NCBI GenBank assembly: GCA_035574275.1
Contig: DATLYY010000073.1
Span: forward strand, 1-64,000
Length of the DNA stretch: 64,000 nt
Source of the DNA: Verrucomicrobiia bacterium
GTDB taxonomy: Bacteria; Zixibacteria; MSB-5A5; DSPP01
Direction of reading: 5' to 3'
The position numbers and the translations under genes were made by a program. A model generated the notes under the pieces. The model saw only the letters and a list, made by a program, of their open reading frames with translations. It was not told the DNA's origin and did no database searches. Below are positions 26,944 through 34,885 of the stretch, one piece after another; within the stretch, counting starts at the first letter, position 1, and every line of letters starts with the position of its first letter.

Positions 26944-28713
26944 ATGCAAAACCAGGCAAAAAAGGGAAATCTATCCAACGAATGGACGGAGCGTGTCCGC
27001 GAGGCGACCGACATTGTCGATCTCGTATCCGAATATTTAACGCTCAAGAAAAAAGGGAAAAACTTTTTGGGGCTCTGCCCCTTTCACCAGGAAAAAACGC
27101 CCTCGTTTTCAGTATCGCCGGAAAAGGGGGTGTACCACTGCTTCGGCTGCGGCAAAGGAGGAGACGTATTCAACTTCGTCATGGAAGTTGAACATCTCTC
27201 CTTCCCGGAGACCTTGCGCTATTTGGCCCGCAAGGCGAACATCACTTTGCCGGAAAAGCGGGACAAAAAGGAGTTGGATTACTACGAACGGCTGTATTGG
27301 GCCGTTTCCACGGCGCAGGAATATTTCCGTGAATCTTTGATGGATGAAAAGCTGGCGGCGGAAGGATGGGCGTACCTGAACCGCCGGGGCGTCACCCGCG
27401 AAATGATTGATACCTTCCAAATCGGCTATGCACCGATGAACTGGGAGGGAATCATCGAATTCGGCCGGAAAAGGGGGGTGACGACGGACAGCTTGTCCAT
27501 TGCCGGGCTGGCGGTGAAAAAGGATTCGATGCTTAGGATTCCGACCGGCACCGGCTATTACGACCGCTTCCGCCGGCGCTTCACCTTTCCCATCCAAAAC
27601 ATCTCCGGTCGCATCGTGGCTTTTGGCGGGCGGGCGGTCAACCCAAAAGATCAGCCGAAATACCTGAATTGTCCCGAAACGCCCATTTACAAAAAGGGAA
27701 AGGAGCTGTTCGGGCTGGCCGTTACGAAAGAAGAAATTCGAAAAACAAAAACGGCCATTCTTGTTGAAGGATACATTGACTTGATTTCGCTCTATCAGCG
27801 GGGGATATTGAACGTGGCCGCAGCGCTCGGCACGGCCTTCACGGCGGAGCAAGCGGTGCTTTTGGCCCGCTTTGCGGAAAACGTAATTATCATCTTCGAC
27901 CGGGACGCTGCCGGCGAGTCCGCGGTCTTCCGCGCCGTGGAGAATCTCTATGACGCCGGGTTGAACGTTCAGGTTGTGCAGCTCCCCCCCGGGGATGACC
28001 CGGATTCCTTCATCCGCGACCACGGCAAGGATGGGTTTGACCTTCTGGTCAGGCAATCGACGAGTTATCTCGAATTTCAGAAGAACCGGATTGGCGGGGC
28101 GTTGCGGGTGCTTCCGCCCTCCGAACAGGAAAAAGTACTGCTTGAGCTGGCCGGGATTTCCAACCGGATGCGGGATGACGCCCGGTCGCTTTTGTTTCTC
28201 GAAGAAGCCGCGCGGACCTTGGATTTCGATTTCCGGCTTATGGAGCGATATTCCAAGCGGCTGCGCAAGGCCGGCGCCCCGGCGGCGGAAAAAGCGCAGC
28301 TGCCAGTCCCGTCCGATTTGGAAGGGGATTTTCTGGCCCTGCTCATCTCCAAACCGGAGCTTTTGGCCGGGTCTTCCGCCGAATGGCTGGAATATTTTTC
28401 CAAACCGGACTCGTATTCCCTTTTTGAAGTTCTTTTGGAGCGGCACGTTCAGGGGCAAAAAATCGGGTTTGACGTTTTGATGAGCGAACTGCCGGAGGAT
28501 AAGTTCCACCCATATCTTTTGGTTCTGTCGCAACGTGATTTGGGAGACGCCGATCCCAAGCAGCTCTTGACAGATTATGTAAACAAGCTGTCCGACCGGA
28601 AGAAAAATCAAAGGGTGCGGGAGCTCAAACAGCTTTTGATGCAGGCGGAAAAGGCGGCGGATGAAAACCGGGCGCGGGAACTCGTTTCCGAACTGGACAA
28701 AATAATTCGATAA
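26944..28713 (+). CDS. dnaG: DNA primase DnaG
   Basis: 589 residues from the ATG at 26944 (a TTG at 26938 is in frame). The CHC2 zinc finger is intact (LCPFHQEKTPSF, then YHCFGCGKGGD). The RNA polymerase core has the basic YDRFRRRFTFPI and the NCPETPIYKKGKELFG block. The Toprim domain has VEGYIDLI and the metal-binding FDRDAAGESA. A C-terminal helicase-interaction region of ~140 residues follows. The primase makes RNA primers for replication. It has its own promoter, and a terminator follows the stop, so it is likely monocistronic; no rpoD follows. Confidence 0.96.
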   Translation: MQNQAKKGNLSNEWTERVREATDIVDLVSEYLTLKKKGKNFLGLCPFHQEKTPSFSVSPEKGVYHCFGCGKGGDVFNFVMEVEHLSFPETLRYLARKANITLPEKRDKKELDYYERLYWAVSTAQEYFRESLMDEKLAAEGWAYLNRRGVTREMIDTFQIGYAPMNWEGIIEFGRKRGVTTDSLSIAGLAVKKDSMLRIPTGTGYYDRFRRRFTFPIQNISGRIVAFGGRAVNPKDQPKYLNCPETPIYKKGKELFGLAVTKEEIRKTKTAILVEGYIDLISLYQRGILNVAAALGTAFTAEQAVLLARFAENVIIIFDRDAAGESAVFRAVENLYDAGLNVQVVQLPPGDDPDSFIRDHGKDGFDLLVRQSTSYLEFQKNRIGGALRVLPPSEQEKVLLELAGISNRMRDDARSLLFLEEAARTLDFDFRLMERYSKRLRKAGAPAAEKAQLPVPSDLEGDFLALLISKPELLAGSSAEWLEYFSKPDSYSLFEVLLERHVQGQKIGFDVLMSELPEDKFHPYLLVLSQRDLGDADPKQLLTDYVNKLSDRKKNQRVRELKQLLMQAEKAADENRARELVSELDKIIR

Positions 28714-28739
28714 AACCTCTTGCTTCAGAGGTGTGTAAG

Positions 28740-28762
28740 GGCGGCTTTTGGCCGCCTTTTTT
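28740..28762 (+). terminator. Rho-independent terminator of dnaG
   Basis: GGCGGC-TTTTG-GCCGCC (28740-28756), extended by A-T pairs at its base, then six T residues. It also separates dnaG from the convergent secreted-protein gene. Confidence 0.75.
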
Positions 28763-28766
28763 ATTT

Positions 28767-31700
28767 TCAGATGCAAGGTTTCAAACAGTTTGGGCAGGCA
28801 GCTCCTTCACTGAAAGCACCGTGCAAAACAAATACTACATCGATCGGAGTTAATCCGCCGTCGTTGTTCATATCCGCCACACAGGTGGGGATTACGTTTC
28901 CAAAAGAGACATCATTCCCCAAGAAGACATACTGCAATTCCTCGACTACGTCCGCCGGGGTGATGATGCCGTCGTTGTTCAAGTCCCCTTTGCGATATGT
29001 TTGAATCGGGCCGACGTGGGTATTGGAATGGTTGACGTACCAGTCGATGCCCTTGACGGCGTTGGCCATCAGGTCTGGTAGTCCGTTGCCGCTTGAAGCG
29101 ACATGGATGATGGTATAGGTTTCCCCAGCGCCGGAAAAGAAGGTATCCACCGAGGCGGCCAGTCCATCCAGCCCAAAGCGGGCCACGACGCCGCTGCCGC
29201 CGCCGTTGACGGGCAGATTATAGACCTTCTTGGCGATGGCCATATATCCAATATCCGCCCGCCAGGGCGGGCCAGTGCTATAGTTCCCGCAGATGGGGCA
29301 GGTGCCGTTGGCAATGCAGGCGGCTGTAGTATCCTGCCAGGTGCCGGTCAAGGAATCCTGATTCCGATCGCGGGTACTGGCGAGTTCGTCGAGATTCCAA
29401 GCGTAGCGTTCCAAGAGCGAATCACCGCCGATGGGGTTTTCGCAGCCAATGTTGTAGGAAAAGCCGGACTGCTGGTACACCACGGCGCCGCGGGGGCGAA
29501 CCGTGTCGCCCGGATTGCCAATGGAGCCGGGGACGACCACAAAGCCATAGGCAAATTGCCCCGGGGAGCAGGTGTCGATGGCCACGTCATTGCCGGAGAC
29601 CCAGCCAAGCCACCACTGGCGGCCGAGGTGGGAAACGGTGGTGTCGCCGCCGACGTTTTCAGATGCCGAAACCACGCCCGTAACGTCCACATCCACGTCG
29701 TAAATCACCCCCATTGCCACGCTGTCAATTGGATCGGGGCCGATATTGATGACCCTTGTTGTTTGAACGAGAAAGTCGGAGGAATCGGCGTGGGTCGATT
29801 GCTCCCAGATATTTTGATAGGCGATGGTGGAATCCTGAATATCCGTGCCGACCGATTTGAGAAAAAGATTGTAATATGAACCGGTGCCCTGAACCGAGTC
29901 CAGAATACCGTCCGCCACACAGCGCAGGAATTTGTCGCCAAAGAGCTGGCGGGTTACTTTGCGAGGAAAACCGTCTGCACAGTTGCCCCGGCCATCCGGC
30001 AAATTGTTATTCCAAGCAATCAACACCCCGCCGTCGTAAAAGTTGTCGTGTTCGTTTACAACGTAATGCATTCCGTAAGTGCCAAGGGCTTGATCTTTAA
30101 TGGATCCCTGAACACCTATATCTGAATAGTTGCTGGAAGAGTGGATTTGCATTTTGTGATTTAGGCAAAGGTTGATGACGATAAACGCATTAATCGAGAC
30201 CTTGACGGTTTTTTGGCGCAATTCCGACGGAACGCCCAAATTATCCGTATGCACATACGCTTCCAAAAAGCCAGAGCGCAAGCCCTGATTGGTCGAGCCC
30301 ACGCCGGAGGTATTGAGGGTGAGATTGAAATAATAGATTTGACTCACCGATATGGATGTGCCGGGGAGGGCGTCGGTGGATGTGACCAGATAACCATCAT
30401 TCAAAGTTCCGGTAAACTTGATGCTGTCCAAAATGAAATCGGCCAGACCGATATTGGCAAGCTGCATTGGAAAATTGTAGATTCCGGCTCTTGGTTTCAA
30501 CTGGATGGAATCCAGCGAGGTGGTATCGCCGGGAAGGAGGTCCAAGTCAACGCGGAGGGAGGGTATTGGCGCGCGGGCCGGGACGCGGTAGAGGCGGAAA
30601 ATATCCCGCGTTTCTGTTATGGGGCCGACATCCGGGGAAATTCCTGAACGGATATTGGATTCCTGAATTCCGGGATAGCGCTGGGTCATTGCCACAACAT
30701 TGACCACCGAATCGGCGATTTCTGCCGTAGAAAACCAATCCTCATGGTGGCAGGGGTCTCCGACAGAGCCGTCGCAACCGGGATTGTTGGTTTGGGTAGC
30801 ATTTTGGGCATCATCCCAAGCCCGGCCATTGTTTGGGGAAGCGGAACAGAAGATGTCATAACAAGCCAGGACGCCGTATTGTTCGTAATCCGCCCAGCCA
30901 AAATTGCCGTTATCCGGGGGCTGGGACCAAAGGCCGTAGAGGACACCGGTGGTTGGATTGTAGGTTAAAGAGACATTTGGCCAGACACCCATTGCAAATC
31001 CGAAAAGTGTATTGGAACGGCCGGGCAAACGACCATCAATATTTATATCCGCAATTTTGTGCGGCCCCTGCACCGTGCCGTTCGGCTCCACGGCGGCGTG
31101 GTGGACGTGGCCGCCCGGGCCAGCGAAGCCATAATCATGCCAGTTATTCCAGTCCGTCCAAATAACATGCAGTGTATCGCCAATCATCAAGGCGGAAATG
31201 CCGAGCATATTGGATAGATAATCGGGCTGCTCGAAGGGGCCGGTGATGTCTTGAATAGTGCCCCAAGTCAAACTCCCCGTAGTGGGGTTATAGGTGCCTT
31301 TCAAATAGCAGGGACGCTCGGTGGTGGTAAAGGCGCTCGGGTCGTTCGGGTCGGCGTGGGAGACGACATAGACGGTGTTGCCGGCGCCGGTGATATCGAC
31401 GGAATTGAACCAGGGGCTGTAGGTGGGCAAAATGCCTACCGGCGTCCAACTTTTTCCCCTATCCGTGGTGTAGCTCCAGCCGACGTCCGAAGGATTGCTG
31501 CTGGGCCGGCAAGTCGCCACCCAAGCAGATTCGTTTAAAGGATACATTACCCAGTGCACAGCGATGGGTGGAACGTTATTGGGAACCAACGTTGTGTCCA
31601 TAGAGAACATTCCAAGACATTCGGCGCTGTCTTTCATCGTGGCCGCGCCGCGGCGGGAGAGATCGGCGGCTACCGGGGTTTCGGTGCGCAGGATGTAGCG

Positions 31701-32291
31701 GTTGCCGTAAACCACCGGTGTATTTGAACCGGGGGGAATGAAAATTCCGCCTTGGTTCATTACTCTGGGTCTTGGGTCGGTGGGCGGGCCGGGGGCAATC
31801 ATTTGCTTGTCCAAACTACCGAACTGCAGGCTATCCGAGCCACCGCAGTCATAAGCATTATAAAAGTAGAGGAAAGTGCGGGCGGAATCCGCGGCGGCAT
31901 ATCCGCTGATGACTCCATAAACCATATGCACCACGCCGTTCGGGCTTAAGGCAACCTGACGGCGCATATGGTTGTTGCCGCCGGGGGTTTCCGGAATGCC
32001 AATCCGCACATCTATGTAGGGAGAGGCGGCGGTTTCAATCTTTGTCGGACCCAAGTAGCGGGGTTCGGGCGCAGGGACTGGAATGCCGCTTTGAGACGTG
32101 CGCATTTCATCGTCATCCAAAACCAACGGAGTGGAGCGGGCCGGGGCATTTTTAACTGGGCCGGAAGGCGGGGATTTGGAGGTCTGTTTTTTATCCTTGG
32201 GAAGCGCGAAAAGCAATGGAGGAAAGACCAAAAAAGACAACGCAATTAAAAGAGCAATGAAACACCAGGACTTTTTTACTCGAGCGTTCAT
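28767..32291 (-). CDS. Large exported protein with C-terminal dockerin-like repeats
   Basis: 1174 residues from the ATG at 32291, preceded by AAAGGAGAG. The frame opens upstream to 32429, but that extension lacks family features. A signal peptide covers ~1-30 (FIALLIALSFLVFPPLLFA). The middle (~100-640) has repeated short motifs such as YTTDRGKSWTPVG, like BNR/sialidase-type propellers, though no catalytic set is evident. The later part contains Ig-like stretches, a PNCLK Cys pair and Cys-rich loops. The last ~75 residues hold two Ca-loop dockerin-like units (GDLNNDGIITPADVV and ADMNNDGGLTPIDVV). It is probably a surface or secreted protein; its function is unknown. Confidence 0.8.
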   Translation of the reverse strand: MNARVKKSWCFIALLIALSFLVFPPLLFALPKDKKQTSKSPPSGPVKNAPARSTPLVLDDDEMRTSQSGIPVPAPEPRYLGPTKIETAASPYIDVRIGIPETPGGNNHMRRQVALSPNGVVHMVYGVISGYAAADSARTFLYFYNAYDCGGSDSLQFGSLDKQMIAPGPPTDPRPRVMNQGGIFIPPGSNTPVVYGNRYILRTETPVAADLSRRGAATMKDSAECLGMFSMDTTLVPNNVPPIAVHWVMYPLNESAWVATCRPSSNPSDVGWSYTTDRGKSWTPVGILPTYSPWFNSVDITGAGNTVYVVSHADPNDPSAFTTTERPCYLKGTYNPTTGSLTWGTIQDITGPFEQPDYLSNMLGISALMIGDTLHVIWTDWNNWHDYGFAGPGGHVHHAAVEPNGTVQGPHKIADINIDGRLPGRSNTLFGFAMGVWPNVSLTYNPTTGVLYGLWSQPPDNGNFGWADYEQYGVLACYDIFCSASPNNGRAWDDAQNATQTNNPGCDGSVGDPCHHEDWFSTAEIADSVVNVVAMTQRYPGIQESNIRSGISPDVGPITETRDIFRLYRVPARAPIPSLRVDLDLLPGDTTSLDSIQLKPRAGIYNFPMQLANIGLADFILDSIKFTGTLNDGYLVTSTDALPGTSISVSQIYYFNLTLNTSGVGSTNQGLRSGFLEAYVHTDNLGVPSELRQKTVKVSINAFIVINLCLNHKMQIHSSSNYSDIGVQGSIKDQALGTYGMHYVVNEHDNFYDGGVLIAWNNNLPDGRGNCADGFPRKVTRQLFGDKFLRCVADGILDSVQGTGSYYNLFLKSVGTDIQDSTIAYQNIWEQSTHADSSDFLVQTTRVINIGPDPIDSVAMGVIYDVDVDVTGVVSASENVGGDTTVSHLGRQWWLGWVSGNDVAIDTCSPGQFAYGFVVVPGSIGNPGDTVRPRGAVVYQQSGFSYNIGCENPIGGDSLLERYAWNLDELASTRDRNQDSLTGTWQDTTAACIANGTCPICGNYSTGPPWRADIGYMAIAKKVYNLPVNGGGSGVVARFGLDGLAASVDTFFSGAGETYTIIHVASSGNGLPDLMANAVKGIDWYVNHSNTHVGPIQTYRKGDLNNDGIITPADVVEELQYVFLGNDVSFGNVIPTCVADMNNDGGLTPIDVVFVLHGAFSEGAACPNCLKPCI

Positions 32292-32334
32292 ATAACTCTC
32301 CTTTCCCCCTGCCGGGCGCTCGCTACCCACCCGT

Positions 32335-32362
32335 AAGGTACGCTCGAAAGTAGCCCTGTCAA
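32335..32362 (-). promoter_or_regulatory. Promoter of the large dockerin-type gene
   Basis: Minus strand: consensus TTGACA (32362-32357), a 16-nt spacer and TACCTT (32340-32335), giving a leader of about 37 nt that contains the AAAGGAGAG ribosome site. Confidence 0.55.
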
Positions 32363-32500
32363 GCCGGTCTTTGCAATGCAAAAAATTTTGCCAAAAGTGC
32401 AAAAAATTTTGAACCCCCCTCCGCTCCACTGACTCCGATTTGGACGGGATGGCAAGCTCAATTCGGTCTTAACTTGACCCGGGAGGAAATTCTGGTTTAA

Positions 32501-33844
32501 ATGGGGCGAATGGGAAAAGTCATCGCCATCGACGGGCCGGCCGGGGCTGGGAAATCGACTACGGCGCGGATGGTGGCAACCCGGCTCGGCTATACCTACT
32601 TTGACTCCGGCGCGCTGTATCGGGTCGTGGCGCTTTTGGCGCTCGAGCAGGGGGTTCCCCTTGATAATGAGGAAAAACTGGCGGAGCTCGCAAGAGAGAT
32701 GGGCATCCGGTTTCAAACTGAAGAGGGGGGCAACCGGGTTTTCGTTGGCGACCGCGAGATAACCGATGCCATACGGACGCCGGAAATAGACCGGGCGGTA
32801 ACGCCGGTGGCCGCCCTGCCGCGGGTCCGCGAAGCAATTGTGGAGCGATTGCAGAAAATGGGAAAGGGCCAAAACGTAGTGGCCGAAGGGCGGGACATCA
32901 CCACGGTCGTCTTTCCGGCAGCCGACTTGAAAATCTATCTCGATGCCTCGGTGGGAGAACGGACGAAACGGCGGTTTCTCGAATATAAAAAAGCCGGCCG
33001 GGAGGCGGATTTATCCAAACTGGCCGAAGAAATCAACAGGAGGGATGAGGCGGATAAAAGCCGTTCTGAAGGAGCCCTGCAAATTGCGCCGGGGGCGGTG
33101 GTCATCGATACGACCGGCTTTTCCATTGAAGAACAAGTGGAAAAAGTGCTTGAGCTCGCGAAAGAAAAATTGGGCTTAAATAGTGGCAAAATGCCGAAGG
33201 TCAAACGAAGCCCAATGAAGTGGTTTTATTTGTTCATATGGACGCTGGTGAGAAATCTTTCCCGCTTTCTTTGGCGGCTGACATGGGAGGGGGTCGAGAA
33301 TATTCCACGCGAAGGGGGGATCATTCTTGCCAGCAACCATATTTCCTGGTACGACCCGCCGTTTGTTTCCGTAAGCTGCCCGCGAGAGGTACACTTTATG
33401 GCCAAGCGGGAGCTTTTTTCCATTCCCGTACTTGGGTTTATCATCCGTCACTTGAACGCCTTTCCGGTCAGCCGGGGAAAGTATGACCGGCAGGCGTTGG
33501 AGGCGGCCATTGAGGTCTTGAAAAAGGGAGAGGCGCTCATCGTCTTCCCCGAAGGAACCCGCAGTCGAAGGAAAGGGGAGTTTCTGCCTCCCAAGGCCGG
33601 AATCGGCGTTTTGGCGAGGGAAGGGGGGGTCCCCATCGTACCCACTTACATTTCCGGTTCGGACGAGTTGCCCAAAATTTTTTTCAGTTTTGGGCGGGTG
33701 CGGGTGATTTTTGGAACGCCGATTCCGAAGGAATGGGTGATGTCGGTTGCAGAAGGAAAGCCAGGATATCAACAGATTGCGGAAGAGGTTATGCGCCGGA
33801 TTGGGGAGCTAAAAAAAGGTTGCCAATCCGGTTCGGTTGTATAA
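32501..33844 (+). CDS. Cytidylate kinase fused to 1-acylglycerol-3-phosphate acyltransferase
   Basis: 447 residues in one frame. Residues 1-~225 are CMP kinase, with P-loop IAIDGPAGAGKSTTARM, FDSGALYRVVALLA, the AEGRDITTVVFP block and RRDEADKSRSEGAL. Residues ~230-447 are a PlsC acyltransferase with NHISWYD (HX4D) and FPEGTRSRRKG. CMP kinase feeds CTP and dCTP pools; PlsC makes phosphatidic acid, whose activation uses CTP. Separate cmk and plsC genes are usual, next to ispH and rpsA as here. No stop, frameshift or internal start with a ribosome site was found at the junction. An ATG at 32510 is an alternative start. Confidence 0.9.
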   Translation: MGRMGKVIAIDGPAGAGKSTTARMVATRLGYTYFDSGALYRVVALLALEQGVPLDNEEKLAELAREMGIRFQTEEGGNRVFVGDREITDAIRTPEIDRAVTPVAALPRVREAIVERLQKMGKGQNVVAEGRDITTVVFPAADLKIYLDASVGERTKRRFLEYKKAGREADLSKLAEEINRRDEADKSRSEGALQIAPGAVVIDTTGFSIEEQVEKVLELAKEKLGLNSGKMPKVKRSPMKWFYLFIWTLVRNLSRFLWRLTWEGVENIPREGGIILASNHISWYDPPFVSVSCPREVHFMAKRELFSIPVLGFIIRHLNAFPVSRGKYDRQALEAAIEVLKKGEALIVFPEGTRSRRKGEFLPPKAGIGVLAREGGVPIVPTYISGSDELPKIFFSFGRVRVIFGTPIPKEWVMSVAEGKPGYQQIAEEVMRRIGELKKGCQSGSVV

Positions 33845-33855
33845 ATTGATGCCAG

Positions 33856-34728
33856 ATGGAAGTCATACTTTCCAAGGAAGCGGGCTTTTGTTTCGGCGTG
33901 GAACGGGCCATACGGATGGCGATGCAGTCCACTGAAAAGGAGGCCGGAAAGGTTTATACCTTTGGTCCCATCATTCACAATCCCCAAGTGGTGGAGGACT
34001 TCAAGCGCAAAGGGGTCGAAGTCATCGCAGACCCGGAAGATATCAACGCCAAGGGGGTGGTGGTCATCCGGGCACACGGGGTCAAGCCGACTGTCGAATC
34101 GGAAATTAAGCAGATGGGGGTGGAAGTCGTTGACGGCACCTGCCCCATCGTCAAGCACAGCCAGAAATACGCCAAAAAGCTTTTTGACGAAGGGTATCAG
34201 GTGGTGGTTATCGGCGAGCGGCATCACCCCGAAGTCATTGGGCTTTTGGGATACACCAACGAGACCGCCGTCGTCATTGACCCGGATGTGACCGAAGTAG
34301 AGATTCCGCCCGGGAAAAAACTGGGGGTCATCCCCCAAACCACGCTCGAGGTGAAAGATTTTCTGCGGGTGGTGGGGCTTTTGATAGAAAAGGCCCGCGA
34401 AGTGCGGGTTTTCAACAACGTCTGCAACGCCGTCACCGATATTCAGGAGGCGACCAAGGAGCTTTCCCAGGAAGTGGATATGGTTCTGGTCATCGGCGGC
34501 AAGAACTCCGCCAACACCTCGCGGCTGGCGGTTATCTGCCGGGCCTTGGGAAAAGCGGCCCACCACATCGAGACCCCAGAGGAGATTCAAAAAGATTGGT
34601 TTTATGGGATGAGACGGGTAGGGGTGACAGCGGGGACTTCCACACCGGACTGGATCATCCAGGCCGTAATGGAGCGGGCGCAGAAGCTGGGGGAAGAAGC
34701 GGAACGGGAGGTCTTGGCGTCCAAGTAG
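33856..34728 (+). CDS. ispH: 4-hydroxy-3-methylbut-2-enyl diphosphate reductase
   Basis: 290 residues. It has the three cysteines of the [4Fe-4S] site in FCFGVERAI, GTCPIVKHS and NVCNAVTDIQ, and the conserved His pair in PIIHNPQVV and IRAHGV. Further landmarks are GERHHPEVIG, GGKNSANTSRL and AGTSTPDWIIQ. IspH makes IPP and DMAPP in the MEP pathway, so this organism makes isoprenoids that way. TATAAA at 33840-33845 lies 10 nt before the ATG, overlapping the end of cmk-plsC, and no Shine-Dalgarno is present. The cmk-plsC-ispH-rpsA order is known from several phyla. Confidence 0.95.
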   Translation: MEVILSKEAGFCFGVERAIRMAMQSTEKEAGKVYTFGPIIHNPQVVEDFKRKGVEVIADPEDINAKGVVVIRAHGVKPTVESEIKQMGVEVVDGTCPIVKHSQKYAKKLFDEGYQVVVIGERHHPEVIGLLGYTNETAVVIDPDVTEVEIPPGKKLGVIPQTTLEVKDFLRVVGLLIEKAREVRVFNNVCNAVTDIQEATKELSQEVDMVLVIGGKNSANTSRLAVICRALGKAAHHIETPEEIQKDWFYGMRRVGVTAGTSTPDWIIQAVMERAQKLGEEAEREVLASK

Positions 34729-34789
34729 CTAAAGAGTTCTCTCATTTTAGCAGTTCCGATTGCCGACAAAAAGAGTAGCCCGAGCCGTG

Positions 34790-34809
34790 GCCGTTTAACC
34801 GTAAACGGC
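34790..34809 (+). terminator. Hairpin between ispH and rpsA, possible terminator or attenuator
   Basis: GCCGTTTA-ACCG-TAAACGGC, a perfect 8-bp stem and tetraloop. The following T content is low (TTGCGTTTCCC), so termination would be weak. The rpsA -35 overlaps its last base. Confidence 0.35.
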
Positions 34810-34837
34810 TTGCGTTTCCCGTTTGGGTATTTATATT
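34810..34837 (+). promoter_or_regulatory. rpsA promoter
   Basis: TTGCGT (34810-34815), a 16-nt spacer and TATATT (34832-34837). The leader of ~42 nt contains AAAGGAGG before the GTG at 34886. Confidence 0.55.
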
Positions 34838-34885
34838 AAGGTGTTTTGCCAAGAATGGCGAAAACCAAAGGAGGAAAAAAAACGA

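Noticed and set aside
27109-28776. Open frame of 555 codons on the minus strand, antisense to dnaG
   Set aside because: It mirrors the real dnaG codons, has no family motif, no ribosome site and an Arg/Gln/Phe-rich composition typical of antisense frames in such DNA.
33176-33200. Possible frameshift artefact joining cmk and plsC
   Set aside because: The frame is continuous, both halves are full-length with intact motifs, and no homopolymer error signature is evident at the junction.
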